Source: Prevotellaceae bacterium MN60
GTDB lineage: Bacteria; Bacteroidota; Bacteroidia; Bacteroidales; Bacteroidaceae
Direction: 5' to 3'
NCBI GenBank assembly: GCA_900199555.1
Contig: FZQZ01000016.1
Coordinates: 1,885-53,945, forward strand
Length of the DNA stretch: 52,061 nt
How positions within the stretch are numbered: the stretch's first letter is position 1; each line of letters opens with the position of its first letter. The notes under the pieces are model-generated. The model searched no databases, was not told the origin of the DNA, and worked only from the letters and a program-made list of their open reading frames with translations. The position numbers were made by a program, and so were the translations under genes. This document shows positions 41,908 to 51,660 of the stretch, piece by piece.

Positions 41908-42738
41908 TTAAGCCTCGTTGTGGTTAGAATCGTATGTAGCAGCAATTGTGTAACCAATCTCGTCGAGAGCGAAAGTCAGCTTATCGATCTTGTTAGAGAA
42001 GAAGTTATAAACAACGGTAGCAACCCAAGAGGTCAAAATACCAGAAGCAGTGTTCACAAGGGCCTCAGAAATACCGGCAGACAGAGCCATAGAGTCAGCA
42101 CCACCACCAGCAGACAGAGCCTGGAACGAACCAATCATACCGAGCACAGTACCGAACAGAGCGGTCAGGGTACCCAGAGATACGATAGTTGCAACCATAG
42201 GCAGGTTCATCTGCAGAGTAGGCATCTCCAGCTGAGTAGCCTCTTCGTGTGCCTGCTGAATCTTAGCAATCTTAGCAGCCTTCTTCAGTGTGCTGTCACC
42301 CTCAACGGTCTGGTACATCTTGATAGAAGCCTTAACAACGTTTGCTACTGAACCCTGCATCTTGTCGCAAAGAGCGTCTGCTTCAGCGAACTTCTGCTCC
42401 TTAACGAGAGCCTTAGCCTGTGCAGTGAACTTAGCCAGATTCATCTTACCAGATGCTGACTTGATAGCGAGGAAACGCTCGAAACCGAGACAGATAACAG
42501 TGAACAACAGGGTGAGGATAAGACCTACAACGAAACCACCCTTATAAACGGTACCCAGCAGGTTAGCGGGATGGCCAGTACGGTCGCCACCGATGAAGTT
42601 GTCGGGGTTACCCATTACGAAATACCAAACACCATAACCAGCGAGAGCGCAAATAACGAGGATAATCCATGCGTCTTTAACACCTCCGAAGCCCTTATTC
42701 TTTTTGGCTGGGGCTGCAGCCTTCTGTGTAGTTGCCAT
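41908..42738 (-). CDS. exbB: ExbB/MotA/TolQ-family proton channel
   Basis: 276 residues. Membrane segments at ~25-45 (AWIILVICALAGYGVWYFV), ~70-87 (GFVVGLILTLLFTVICLGF), and the conserved pair MVATIVSLGTLTALFGTVLGMIGSFQALS and GISEALVNTASGILTSWVATVVYNFF (~180-250). It forms the pentameric channel that converts proton flow into TonB motion. It is the first gene of the cluster. A -7 box TATCTTTG (42815-42808, minus) lies upstream. Confidence 0.93.
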   Translation of the reverse strand: MATTQKAAAPAKKNKGFGGVKDAWIILVICALAGYGVWYFVMGNPDNFIGGDRTGHPANLLGTVYKGGFVVGLILTLLFTVICLGFERFLAIKSASGKMNLAKFTAQAKALVKEQKFAEADALCDKMQGSVANVVKASIKMYQTVEGDSTLKKAAKIAKIQQAHEEATQLEMPTLQMNLPMVATIVSLGTLTALFGTVLGMIGSFQALSAGGGADSMALSAGISEALVNTASGILTSWVATVVYNFFSNKIDKLTFALDEIGYTIAATYDSNHNEA

Positions 42739-42807
42739 AAAATTGTAATTTTTTAGTTATTAAATGAAATTTAAATTTGTAAGTGCTATTATAGTCATAT
42801 TATTCGG

Positions 42808-42815
42808 CAAAGATA
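42808..42815 (-). promoter_or_regulatory. -7 element for the ExbB-TonB cluster
   Basis: TATCTTTG on the minus strand, 69 nt before exbB. The nearest TTTG (42842-42839) is 23 nt away, slightly longer than ideal. Confidence 0.5.
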
Positions 42816-42873
42816 GTAAATTCGAGTGGACTAAGTGTCAAATTAATAACTTTTAACTCGATAATCTCCTAAT

Positions 42874-44070
42874 TCACCTTAATTCTGCCAAAGTTTCCTT
42901 GATGCGGCGCATTGCTTCAACAATATTTTCGTCGCTAGTGGCATAACTCATGCGGAAACATTGAGGATCGCCAAAGGCGTCGCCTCCCACTGTTGCCACA
43001 TGACCTTTCTCCAAGAGATACATCGCCAAATCAGTGCTATTGTTGATGACGGCTCCCTCGGGAGTTTTCTTGCCATAGAAGTTGCTGCACTTGGGGAACA
43101 GATAGAATGCTCCTTCGGGTACGTTTACTTCCAGTCCAGGAATATCCTTTGCAAGCTTCACGATGAGGTCGCGACGGCGCTCGAAAGCCTGACGCATATC
43201 CTCTACGCATTGCTGGCTCTGGGTATAGGCAAACTCGGCAGCCTTCTGGCTTACTGAGCATGGTCCGCTGGTGTATTGTCCCTGCAGTTTGTTGCAGCCT
43301 TTGACAATCCACTCAGGAGCAGCGATGTAGCCAATGCGCCAACCCGTCATTGCGTATGCCTTGCTGACACCGTTGACAATGATGGCGCGCTCCTTCATGC
43401 CCTCAAACTGGGCGATAGACTCATGCTTGCCGATATAGTTGATGTGCTCGTAAATCTCGTCAGCCAATACGAAGAGGTCTTCGTGACGCAAGATAACATC
43501 TGCCAGTGCCTTCAGTTCTTCACGACTGTACACACTACCCGTAGGATTGCTGGGTGAGCAGAGAATGAGCATACGCGTCTTGGGAGTAATCGCAGCTTCT
43601 AACTGCTCGGCTGTCATCTTGAAGTTCTGGTCGAAGCCAGCTTCTACGAAGACGGGTGTACCGCCAGCCAGTTTTACCATCTGTGGATAGCTAACCCAGT
43701 ATGGAGTTGGAATGATGACTTCTTCGCCATCGTTTACCAATGCCATTACCGTATTGCAGACACTCTGCTTAGCACCATTAGAAACCAAGATTTCAGAGGG
43801 CTGATAGTGCAGGTGATTCTCGCGCTCCAACTTGCGTGCAATAGCTTGTCGCAAATCGGGATAGCCAGGAACGGGTGAGTAGCGAGAGAAGTTCTCGTCA
43901 ATAGCCATCTTGGCAGCCTGTTTTATGTGATCAGGGGTATTAAAGTCTGGTTCTCCCACACTCATGTTAATCACGTCAATGCCTTGGGCTTTCATTTCAG
44001 AACTCTTCTGCGACATCGCCAGCGTAGCCGACGGTGCGAGTCGTTGCAAACGGTCAGATAATTGTGCCAT
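42874..44070 (-). CDS. aspC: Aspartate aminotransferase (class I/II PLP enzyme)
   Basis: 398 residues, normal length. Family landmarks: INMSVGEPDFNTPDHIKQAA, PEDF-type entry YSPVPGYPDLRQAIARKL, LCSPSNPTGSVYSREEL, the PLP lysine in NGVSKAYAMTGWRIGYI, and FRMSYATSDENIVEAM with the substrate arginine. It interconverts aspartate and 2-oxoglutarate with oxaloacetate and glutamate. A -7 box TACTTTTG (44107-44100, minus) is near the start. It lies downstream of ribBA, separated by a heptamer array. Confidence 0.92.
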   Translation of the reverse strand: MAQLSDRLQRLAPSATLAMSQKSSEMKAQGIDVINMSVGEPDFNTPDHIKQAAKMAIDENFSRYSPVPGYPDLRQAIARKLERENHLHYQPSEILVSNGAKQSVCNTVMALVNDGEEVIIPTPYWVSYPQMVKLAGGTPVFVEAGFDQNFKMTAEQLEAAITPKTRMLILCSPSNPTGSVYSREELKALADVILRHEDLFVLADEIYEHINYIGKHESIAQFEGMKERAIIVNGVSKAYAMTGWRIGYIAAPEWIVKGCNKLQGQYTSGPCSVSQKAAEFAYTQSQQCVEDMRQAFERRRDLIVKLAKDIPGLEVNVPEGAFYLFPKCSNFYGKKTPEGAVINNSTDLAMYLLEKGHVATVGGDAFGDPQCFRMSYATSDENIVEAMRRIKETLAELR

Positions 44071-44181
44071 ATAATTACTTTTTGTGCGTTATCAGCCTGC
44101 AAAAGTACGCAAATTATTCTTTCTAAACGAATAATTGCGTTGTTTTTTTATTTTTTAATTGTTATCCCCTTGTATTTTGTC

Positions 44182-44244
44182 ATTGACCATTGACTATTGA
44201 CCATTGACCATTATCCACTCACCACTCACGACTCACCACTCACC
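44182..44244. repeat. Heptamer tandem arrays between ribBA and aspC
   Basis: Units ATTGACC, ATTGACT, ATTGACC, ATTGACC, then after a short break ACTCACC, ACTCACG, ACTCACC, ACTCACC. These are two heptamer families side by side, ending 10 bp before the ribBA stop. Confidence 0.85.
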
Positions 44245-44253
44245 AATAATCCA

Positions 44254-45465
44254 TTACTTCAAGTGCAGAGTGTGTCCCATGCGGTCTTGCTTGGTCTTCA
44301 GGTAACGATAGTCATATTCGTTAGGCGTTACCTCGATGGGCACATTTTCGACGATTTCCAGACCATAGGCTTCCAAACCTACTCGCTTGGTGGGATTGTT
44401 GGTCATCAGGCGCATCTTGTGAATACCCAGATAACGAAGCATCTGAGCACCACAGCCATAGTCGCGCTCGTCGGGCTTAAAGCCCAGATGTACGTTGGCT
44501 TCTACGGTATCCATACCTTCTTCCTGCAACTTATAAGCGGCAATCTTATTCATCAGTCCGATGCCACGACCTTCTTGTTGCATATAGATGACTACACCCT
44601 TGCCTTCCTTCTCAATCTTCTCCATCGCCTTGTGCAACTGTTCGCCACAGTCACAACGCATAGAGCCGAGGATATCGCCAGTAGCACAGCTAGAGTGTAC
44701 GCGCACCAGCACAGGTTCGTTGTCACTCCATTCACCCTTAATCAGTGCCATATGCTCCAAACCATTAGATTTCTGACGGAATGGAATGAGACGGAAGTGA
44801 CCATACTTGGTAGGCATATCCACGCTGTTACCAATCTCTATCAGCGACTCCTTCTGCAGTCTGTAGGCAATCAAGTCTTTGATAGTAATAATCTTCAAGT
44901 TGTATTCCTTGGCAAATGCCTCCAGTTCGGGCATGCGTGCCATGGTACCATCCTCATTCATAATCTCGATGAGTGCACCTACGGGGCGCAGTCCACTGAG
45001 CTTACACAGGTCGATAGCTGCCTCGGTATGTCCTGAACGACGCAACACACCATTATCTTGTGCATACAAAGGGTTGATATGTCCGGGACGCGCAAAGGTG
45101 GTAGCAGTAGATGTGGGGTCTGCCAAAGCCTGAATGGTAGCAGCACGATCGTGAGCTGACACACCAGTTGTGCAACCATCTATCTTATCCACCGTTACGG
45201 TGAAGGGAGTTCCTAATAGCGAAGTGTTATCCTGTACCTGATGAGGCAAGTCCAGCTCGTCGGCGCGACTGATGGTCACTGGTGCGCACAATACACCACG
45301 GGCCTTCTTCAACATGAAGTTGACCATATCAGGAGTAATCTTCTCTGCGGCACAAATCAGGTCGCCTTCGTTTTCGCGGTCTTCATCATCTACCACGATG
45401 ACAAATTTACCCTCCTTGAAGTCGACGAGTGCCTCTTCGATAGTATTCAGTTTCATTGATTCCAT
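44254..45465 (-). CDS. ribBA: Bifunctional DHBP synthase / GTP cyclohydrolase II
   Basis: 403 residues. RibB half (1-~205): [60 protein letters not shown]. RibA half: [24 protein letters not shown] with the zinc cysteines, [33 protein letters not shown] and [19 protein letters not shown]. It makes both early riboflavin intermediates. It starts 26 bp after the LptF/G gene, leaving no room for an FMN riboswitch, so it is probably expressed with that gene. Confidence 0.96.
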   Translation of the reverse strand: MESMKLNTIEEALVDFKEGKFVIVVDDEDRENEGDLICAAEKITPDMVNFMLKKARGVLCAPVTISRADELDLPHQVQDNTSLLGTPFTVTVDKIDGCTTGVSAHDRAATIQALADPTSTATTFARPGHINPLYAQDNGVLRRSGHTEAAIDLCKLSGLRPVGALIEIMNEDGTMARMPELEAFAKEYNLKIITIKDLIAYRLQKESLIEIGNSVDMPTKYGHFRLIPFRQKSNGLEHMALIKGEWSDNEPVLVRVHSSCATGDILGSMRCDCGEQLHKAMEKIEKEGKGVVIYMQQEGRGIGLMNKIAAYKLQEEGMDTVEANVHLGFKPDERDYGCGAQMLRYLGIHKMRLMTNNPTKRVGLEAYGLEIVENVPIEVTPNEYDYRYLKTKQDRMGHTLHLK

Positions 45466-45491
45466 ATCTTTTTCTTTCTTTATATACCTAA

Positions 45492-47390
45492 TTATAATAG
45501 TTGATGTATGCGTTCTATCATCTTTTCATTCGTTTGCAGGATATGCTGCAAGTCTTTATACAGACGGAAGCGGAAGCGTATCATGCGGAAGTAGAAGAAG
45601 ATGCCTGTAGGCAAAAATAATCCCGTAGTTACATTCAACCACTTCTGCTTAAAGGGGCGTGTGTGCGCATGCGTAGCTATGATAGGATACTCGTTCAGCA
45701 ACATGATTACGTGCTTATTGCGTGAGTATGACAGGTCTTCAATGGCGACCTCTAAAACGCCATTGATATGCTCTATCTCGTGATCATCGCCCGGATGGAA
45801 GAAAACACGAATCGGGTTAGGCCAGCGCAACAGACTATGATTCTGTGCATACTGCTTAATCTCTAGATTGATATTAGCCAGCATCTGGGCATCCATCTCG
45901 TATTTCGGCTCCTCGATAATCACCTCCTTGCGCATCACACTACGCTTGGTGCGCAAGCCTAACATGCGCATCAGAATTGCCTTATACAAATCTACGTTGA
46001 ATACCGTAGAGTCTTTGTTGGCTTTATACGTAAAGAAGATGGCGATGGGCGACAATACGGCAGTACCCAATAGTTTACCAAACCATACCGTCCATTCGTC
46101 GATACGTGCCATACGCATTCCGGTGTTATCCAGAATGTAGAACACGATAAATACCATCACAGAGATAATCACGGGCACACCCAAACCACCCTTACGAATG
46201 ATGGCTCCCAATGGAGCTCCGATAAAGAAGAAGATGATGCACGACAGGGATAGCGTAAACTTATTGATAGCCTCCATTCGGTGCAAGCGCTCTTCTTTAT
46301 TAAGCCACTCTGAATAGTCTGCCTTAAACTCCATATTGTTGAGCGCCATACTGGCATCACTGGCTGCCATGGTAATGATGCGCTGCTTCTGCTCTTCGGT
46401 CTGATGTTTGAAGAGCGAGTCTATCAGGTCTGCTTTTCCCGCAGTAGCTTTTTGTACCTTTGTAGAGTCAGAAAGCGACAATGATGGACGTGCAAAGACA
46501 ACCTGTTTTGCCTCGTAGTAGTATTGATGACCTACTGAGTCGTTAAACTCACGGATAGAGTCGAGGTCGTGGATGATACGGCCCAGTCCCTTAGAGCGAG
46601 CATCCGCAGAGATGCCTCCCATCTCAGCCAGGTTAAATCCTCCATCGAAGTCAAGCAGAATCTTCTTGGTGGCGAAGGTCTCACGACGATAGGGAATGTT
46701 GGCTGATACATTCATGCCCGACTGGCGCATATTCTCAAACCACTCTCCGCTATATAGCGTCAGCAACAAGTGCTTCTTCTCGGCAGTAGCCTGAATGCGT
46801 CCAGAGTCAGCCAAGATGACGGCAGCATCCTCATAACCACCGTTCATACGATAAATCATGATGCCATACAGCACACCACGATCCATATCCTTCTTCTGCA
46901 CATACAAGTTGCTATTGGGAATACCATCGTAGAAGATACCCTCTGGAATCTCCACCTCTGGATTCTTCTGCTTCATCGACAACAACAGCTGCTGGAAGGA
47001 GATAAACGAACGGGGACCGATAACCTCTTGGAAATAGAACGATATGCAGGCAATGGCAATGGTAATAACGATGAGCGAGCGCATGGCTTGCATCAGCGAG
47101 ATACCTGCTGCCTTAATCGCTGTCAGCTCAGAACTCTCACCCAGGTTACCAAAGGAAATCAGCGATGACAAAAGGATAGCCAAGGGGAAAGCTTGTGGCA
47201 TCAGCATCAGTCCCATATACCAGAAGAACTGCGCCAAGATATCCATTGACAAGCCTTTACCAATAAGCTCGTCAACGTATCGCCACAAGAATTGCATCAT
47301 CAGCACAAACTGGCAGATGACAAAGGCTGCCAAGAATAGCAAACCGAACTGCTTGGCAATAAATATGTCTAATTTCCTAATGCGAAACAT
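45492..47390 (-). CDS. LptF/LptG (YjgP/YjgQ) family permease
   Basis: 632 residues. The N-terminal block [42 protein letters not shown] and two following helices ([39 protein letters not shown]) are typical. A periplasmic beta-jellyroll region follows, then C-terminal helices ([41 protein letters not shown]). It moves lipopolysaccharide from the inner membrane to the Lpt bridge. An extra ~150-residue cytoplasmic tail makes it longer than proteobacterial LptF/G (~360 residues), as is common in Bacteroidetes. F versus G cannot be decided. Confidence 0.9.
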   Translation of the reverse strand: MFRIRKLDIFIAKQFGLLFLAAFVICQFVLMMQFLWRYVDELIGKGLSMDILAQFFWYMGLMLMPQAFPLAILLSSLISFGNLGESSELTAIKAAGISLMQAMRSLIVITIAIACISFYFQEVIGPRSFISFQQLLLSMKQKNPEVEIPEGIFYDGIPNSNLYVQKKDMDRGVLYGIMIYRMNGGYEDAAVILADSGRIQATAEKKHLLLTLYSGEWFENMRQSGMNVSANIPYRRETFATKKILLDFDGGFNLAEMGGISADARSKGLGRIIHDLDSIREFNDSVGHQYYYEAKQVVFARPSLSLSDSTKVQKATAGKADLIDSLFKHQTEEQKQRIITMAASDASMALNNMEFKADYSEWLNKEERLHRMEAINKFTLSLSCIIFFFIGAPLGAIIRKGGLGVPVIISVMVFIVFYILDNTGMRMARIDEWTVWFGKLLGTAVLSPIAIFFTYKANKDSTVFNVDLYKAILMRMLGLRTKRSVMRKEVIIEEPKYEMDAQMLANINLEIKQYAQNHSLLRWPNPIRVFFHPGDDHEIEHINGVLEVAIEDLSYSRNKHVIMLLNEYPIIATHAHTRPFKQKWLNVTTGLFLPTGIFFYFRMIRFRFRLYKDLQHILQTNEKMIERIHQLL

Positions 47391-47469
47391 GTTTCAGCCT
47401 GCAAAATTATAAAAAAACCACGAATTATACGAATTTTACCAATTATTATTAGTTAAATCGCATAATCCA

Positions 47470-47592
47470 GGAGTTAAAGGAGTTAAGGAAGTTAAAGGAG
47501 TTAAAGACGATAGTTCTGCTATAGCCTATTTCCGTACGACAGTTTTCTGCGGAGAGGCATTTGTCCTTAACTTCTTTAACTTCCTTAACTCC
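47470..47592. repeat. GGAGTTAA-type palindromic repeat between genes
   Basis: The left arm 47470-47507 is GGAGTTAAAGGAGTTAAGGA-like. The right arm 47563-47592 (TCCTTAACTTCTTTAACTTC...) is its reverse complement with few mismatches. The middle 55 bp is unrelated. Similar AAGGAGATT units are at 5726-5743. Confidence 0.75.
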
Positions 47593-47604
47593 CCAAATTG
47601 ATAA

Positions 47605-48006
47605 TTACAGTCCGCTGACGCGATGTAGTCGTTCCAAGTTATCATCCCAGATGCCACGCAGATCGGCAGCCTCATCTTCGTCGTCAGCATAGTCGGTAAT
47701 CAGCAGACTCAGATGTCCCGTCTCGTCGCTCTGGGCAATGCGCAGCTCCCAATAGGCTTCGGGAGTATCCTCGTGGTAGTCCCACATCAGACGGATATGA
47801 TTAAACTTCTCTATGTTTAATATGCGCGAACGCTTGGTGTCTCGTTCCGTCCATGGCTGTCCCCACGTGAAGGTCATCGTCTCATCGTCTTCTTCTATCA
47901 CTTCGTCGGCCAACCATTTCTGCATGCCAGCAGCGTTGCTTATCATATCCCAAATGATCTTGGGAGAGTTTGTTGCTAGGGGATATTCAATCGTTAGCTT
48001 CTGCAT
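47605..48006 (-). CDS. START-like domain protein
   Basis: 133 residues from ATG 48006 (MQKLTIEYPLATNSPKIIWDMISNAAGMQKWLADEV). A longer frame upstream would cross the -7 box TATTTTTG (48056-48049, minus) and is rejected. The fold pattern (ligand-binding START/AHSA1-like: WDMI...WLADEV...FTWGQPW...RLMWDYHEDTPEAYWELRI...LLITDYADDED) is typical of a Bacteroidetes START-like family of unknown ligand. It is acidic and cytoplasmic. Confidence 0.82.
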   Translation of the reverse strand: MQKLTIEYPLATNSPKIIWDMISNAAGMQKWLADEVIEEDDETMTFTWGQPWTERDTKRSRILNIEKFNHIRLMWDYHEDTPEAYWELRIAQSDETGHLSLLITDYADDEDEAADLRGIWDDNLERLHRVSGL

Positions 48007-48096
48007 AATATTGTCATTTTTTAGGTTTGCAGTGTATATTTTCCAGTGCAAAAATACAAAAAAATCTGGAAACAAAGCATTTTTATTAAAAAAAGT

Positions 48097-48127
48097 TTTG
48101 GTATTTCGAAAAATCGTTGTACCTTTG
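48097..48127 (+). promoter_or_regulatory. Promoter for tRNA-Met
   Basis: TTTG (48097-48100), 19 nt, TACCTTTG (48120-48127), an ideal match 21 nt before the tRNA. Confidence 0.85.
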
Positions 48128-48148
48128 CACCCGCTTAACAAAAATGAT

Positions 48149-48222
48149 GGCGGGATAGCTCAGCTGGTTAGAGCGCATGATTCATAATCATGAGGTCCCC
48201 AGTTCAATCCTGGGTCCCGCTA
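48149..48222 (+). tRNA. tRNA-Met (CAT)
   Basis: 74 nt cloverleaf. The acceptor GGCGGGA pairs with TCCCGCT (first pair G-T). D arm GCTC...GAGC. Anticodon stem CATGA/TCATG with loop TTCATAA (anticodon CAT). T arm CCCAG/CTGGG with loop TTCAATC, and discriminator A. CCA is not encoded. The paired 1-72 position excludes initiator tRNA. Elongator Met is favoured, but the Ile2 type with modified C34 cannot be excluded by eye. Confidence 0.93.
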
Positions 48223-48290
48223 CGAAGAACGTCCTACAAACATTGTTTGAAGGGCGTTTTTTTCATCTTTAAATCTAAGATTATAGAAAA

Positions 48291-49493
48291 ATGAAAGCAG
48301 TAGCAATTTACACCGTTACTTCTGAGTTGCACGACGAGAAGGCTGTGGACTCAGTAACTCAATCGTTTCTTAATAGCCTGGATGTTGATTACGATTTCCA
48401 AGGTAGTGACTATACTGATTACGGCACTCATGCCCTTGATCTCATCTATGTGAGAACGGGTGGCACTGAGGGTATCTTCAAGCGCCTCTTGCCCGACTTG
48501 CAGGCTAAGAGTTCTCGCCCCATCTATCTGCTCACCTCTGGTAAGAGCAATTCGCTGGCTGCCTCTATGGAGATTCTTTCCTATCTCCGCCAAAATGGTT
48601 TAAAGGGTGAGATTATTCATGGTGAGGCTTCTTATATCTCTCATCGTATCGCCTTGTTGACCAAGGTGGGAGAGGCACGTCGCCAACTCTCAGACTGTCG
48701 CTTAGGTATTATTGGTGAACCATCCGACTGGCTCATTTCCAGTCATGTTGATGCATCAGTCGTTAAGGCACAGCTGGGCATTGAGTTGGTAAACATTCCT
48801 ATGCAAGAGCTCTTAGATGTGATTGCAGCTACACCATTGCGAGAAGTTGCTGATACAACTTCCACTGCGACTATTCAGAAATCACTGCCAGGTGCCTATC
48901 AGATATACGATGCCCTGAAGGTACTTGTTGAGCGCTATAGCCTGCAGGGCTTCACACTTCGTTGCTTCGACCTCCTCACCGCAGTACATAATACTGGTTG
49001 CATCGCATTGGCAAAGTTCAATGCAGAGGGCATCATTGCGAGTTGTGAAGGTGATGTTCCTGCCATGCTCTCTATGAAGATAGCGCAGACCTTACTTGGT
49101 GTCAGTGGTTTCCAAGCCAATCCTGCTCTCATTAATCCTCAAACGGGCGAGATGCTCTTTGCCCATTGCACCATACCTTTTAATATGGTAGAGCGCTATG
49201 AGCTTGACACTCATTTTGAGTCAGGCATTGGTGTTGGCATCAGAGGCTATATGAAAGAAGGTCCAGTCACCATCTTCAAAGTCTCTGCCGACCTCTCTCG
49301 CCACTTCCTTGCAGAGGGCACATTAGTTAGAAGTGAGGCTAAGCCCGACCTGTGCAGAACGCAACAGATTATCCAACTCTCTGTTTCTGCTCAGGCTTCC
49401 TACTTCCTGACCAGTCCTATTGGCAACCATCACATCATCCTGCCCGGACATCATCAGAAACTCATCAGCGAATTGCTGGCGAGTATTTCTTAA
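48291..49493 (+). CDS. Fucose/arabinose-isomerase-fold family protein
   Basis: 400 residues. The Rossmann-like N-terminal layout (DLIYVRTGGTEGIFKRLLPDL, IYLLTSGKSNSLAASMEILSYLRQ, RLGIIGEPSDWLISSHVD) and the C-terminal part (FTLRCFDLLTAVHNTGCIALAKFNAEGIIASCEGDVPAMLSMKIAQTLLG) match the L-fucose isomerase-like superfamily often annotated only as hypothetical in Bacteroidales. ASCEGDV...FAHCTIP holds acidic and histidine residues that could bind the metal. The substrate is unknown. It lies 68 bp after the tRNA gene and is followed by a 99 bp repeat with a hairpin. Confidence 0.78.
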   Translation: MKAVAIYTVTSELHDEKAVDSVTQSFLNSLDVDYDFQGSDYTDYGTHALDLIYVRTGGTEGIFKRLLPDLQAKSSRPIYLLTSGKSNSLAASMEILSYLRQNGLKGEIIHGEASYISHRIALLTKVGEARRQLSDCRLGIIGEPSDWLISSHVDASVVKAQLGIELVNIPMQELLDVIAATPLREVADTTSTATIQKSLPGAYQIYDALKVLVERYSLQGFTLRCFDLLTAVHNTGCIALAKFNAEGIIASCEGDVPAMLSMKIAQTLLGVSGFQANPALINPQTGEMLFAHCTIPFNMVERYELDTHFESGIGVGIRGYMKEGPVTIFKVSADLSRHFLAEGTLVRSEAKPDLCRTQQIIQLSVSAQASYFLTSPIGNHHIILPGHHQKLISELLASIS

Positions 49494-49494
49494 G

Positions 49495-49593
49495 AAACTA
49501 TTAACCTATTAACATAACATGCCTCAACCCCCGATGTGTAAAGGGTTTGAGGCATGTTAATAGTTTGCCGACTATTCACATACTTGTACTATT
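49495..49593. repeat. 99 bp direct repeat, copy 1, with terminator-like hairpin
   Basis: It matches 51552-51650 over its whole 99 bp with scattered differences. An internal hairpin AACATGCCTCAA (49516-49527) / TTGAGGCATGTT (49547-49558) is flanked by CTATTAA/TTAATAG. Its last bases overlap the stop codon of the TlpA-like gene (49589-49591). Confidence 0.9.
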
Positions 49594-51451
49594 TCAGCAC
49601 TTTCTCTACTTCATCCTTAAAGATGTCGAGACCAGAGAATCCAATGGTTTTGAAGGTGCGATTACCGTCAGTATCATAGATGGCGTAGGTGGGAATACCC
49701 TCAGAATCGTAGTGATTAAGAATGTAGTTGTATTGTTCCTTCGTTAGGTAGTAGTGGTCGCCATCGATGTCCTTAATCATCTCCTGCCAGGTGGCGAGTG
49801 GTGAAGTGGGTGAGGTGATATAGACGAATTGGATGTTCTTGCCTTTGAGCTCTTGCTTCCAGGGTTTCATGATTCTGTGACCAGCCTTGCAGGGACCACA
49901 CCATGTGGCCCAGATGTCAATGAGCACGGCCTTGCCCTTATACTTATCAAGTATAGTTTGAAGAATGTTTTCAGGTGCTACATCGTCAAGCTTTTGGAAG
50001 AATACATTATTCTTACTTGTTAGTTCCTCAACTATGCGTTTCTGCTCTGCCTGATACTTACGGAGTATGTTTTTGCAGTCTTCGTATTTCATGTCTTCAA
50101 GGAAATGGTCAATGTGGTTTACCCCCTCTTTCAGTAGGGCTAAGAGCGTTTGTACGGTACGTAGTTCCATATTGTACGCATTCTTCTCTGCAGCATTCTT
50201 GTCATAGAATTCAACCTCCCAGAATGCCAGGCTGCATGGTGAGCCTGGCTCGTTGAGATACTTCCATGTGTAAGCATACTCTTCGTCAGTAAGAGGGAGT
50301 AGGTCTTTGTTCCGCTCCGTTTTTTTCTCTAAATCTTCATGGTTCATATATACCCTTCCGTTTTCATCCATAAAAAACTGGCTGTAATTGAATGCGAAGT
50401 GGCGTGTCCATTCGACGAAGTCTTCCTCTGCTGCCATATATAGCAGGTCTTTTGTTGCCGTAGTATATTTTGTTTTCTTGAAAGCGGCTATACGCTTGTC
50501 GAAGATATCCTGTAGGCATTGCAGGCGCTCTTCTTTCGTCTTGCAGTCTTTTACAATTGGATATATATAGAAATTGTTCATTGATTCTCCAAACGTTTCT
50601 TCTGCTTTGGCCATATCCATGTTGGTCTTTGCCATATAGCCCTTGAACGCTACAAACGGTTTATTGTCGCTGCACACCTTCATCAGGATTTCAGTTTCCT
50701 GACCAGGAGCAATAAGAACGTTGCTGAAGGCTAATCCTCGAACGCCGACCGTTACTTCGCGCGTCAGCCATAGAGGTACTTCAATCTTCAAGGTCCCGTC
50801 ATCTGCAAACGGGAAGAATTTCTGGTAATGCTCTGTTGAACCTAATGGCGTAAAGCCACCTACATAAAACTCCAACTTCATGGCAGGCTTATAGCCCAGC
50901 ATCTTTACCTTAATAGTAGCTACACCTTTATTAATCTTGGCAGCGGGCAAAGTTTCGTCCTTAGCATATTTCACGTTCTTCCATTCATCGGGCAATACAA
51001 GTTTTTGCTTGCTCTTGCTGTCGCAGATGTTCCAGAACTTAAAATCATTTTCTGCTTCGCTCTCTAAGAAGTCCATCTGCTTGGTGTTGAGGGGAACAGG
51101 CTGGAAGTGGAGCGCCAACTTTGCAGTTCCGCTTTCAGGCATCCAAAAGAGTGAGTCAGGCATCAGGTCACTCTCCTTCTCGTTGGTCTTCAGTCCACTT
51201 GTAATCGTGTACTTCTTGCCATCAGGTGTCTGCAGGTAAGAGTGTTTGTCAAAGCGAATCCAACTGTGAGGCTCATAGTTGGCTGTGATGTGCAGTACCG
51301 TCTCCGTCTGCTTCAGTTCTACTTTGGTGATTTTAAACTTCGTGTTACTTATTCCCATAAGAGCTGCAGGTTTATCCCAGACAACCTGCTTCTGTGCGTG
51401 TCCTATCAAAGCAAAGATGCAGAACAATGCAGTAAGGATGGTTTTCTTCAT
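49589..51451 (-). CDS. Large exported TlpA-like thioredoxin-family protein
   Basis: 620 residues from ATG 51451 (MKKTILTALFCIFALIGHAQ, signal peptide); the frame from 51502 adds 17 unlikely residues. The first ~250 residues are beta-rich domains (DKPAALMGISNTKFKITKVELKQ..., GVATIKVKMLGYKPAMKLEFYVGGF...). A helical region follows, and the C-terminal ~150 residues are a thioredoxin fold with WATWCGPC in AVLIDIWATWCGPCKAGHRIM. It is nearly twice the length of the other two TlpA-like proteins in the window. It has no operon partner and is bracketed by the 99 bp repeats; one repeat supplies the stop codon region. Confidence 0.85.
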   Translation of the reverse strand: MKKTILTALFCIFALIGHAQKQVVWDKPAALMGISNTKFKITKVELKQTETVLHITANYEPHSWIRFDKHSYLQTPDGKKYTITSGLKTNEKESDLMPDSLFWMPESGTAKLALHFQPVPLNTKQMDFLESEAENDFKFWNICDSKSKQKLVLPDEWKNVKYAKDETLPAAKINKGVATIKVKMLGYKPAMKLEFYVGGFTPLGSTEHYQKFFPFADDGTLKIEVPLWLTREVTVGVRGLAFSNVLIAPGQETEILMKVCSDNKPFVAFKGYMAKTNMDMAKAEETFGESMNNFYIYPIVKDCKTKEERLQCLQDIFDKRIAAFKKTKYTTATKDLLYMAAEEDFVEWTRHFAFNYSQFFMDENGRVYMNHEDLEKKTERNKDLLPLTDEEYAYTWKYLNEPGSPCSLAFWEVEFYDKNAAEKNAYNMELRTVQTLLALLKEGVNHIDHFLEDMKYEDCKNILRKYQAEQKRIVEELTSKNNVFFQKLDDVAPENILQTILDKYKGKAVLIDIWATWCGPCKAGHRIMKPWKQELKGKNIQFVYITSPTSPLATWQEMIKDIDGDHYYLTKEQYNYILNHYDSEGIPTYAIYDTDGNRTFKTIGFSGLDIFKDEVEKVLK

Positions 51452-51551
51452 ATTTTTATTGTTTCGGTTATTCGTTACAATAATATATACGACAATCGTC
51501 AAAAGAATATTGCAATTAGAGTGTTAAATTTAAAAAAGAGTTTCTTCGCAA

Positions 51552-51650
51552 AAACTATTAACCTATTAACATAGCATGCCTCAAATGCCGATGTATAAAG
51601 GATTTGAGGCATGTTAATAGTTCGTCAACTATTCACATACTTGTACTATT
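51552..51650. repeat. 99 bp direct repeat, copy 2
   Basis: Second copy of 49495-49593 in the same orientation, with the same ATGCCTCAA/TTGAGGCAT hairpin. It lies upstream of the TlpA-like gene, where termination of that gene is not its job. Confidence 0.9.
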
Positions 51651-51660
51651 CATGTTGAAA

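Noticed and set aside
45466..45491. FMN riboswitch before ribBA
   Set aside because: Only 26 bp separate ribBA from the preceding gene, too short for the aptamer.
48149..48222. tRNA gene as an attachment site for an integrated element
   Set aside because: No integrase is nearby and I see no repeat of the tRNA 3' end in the window.
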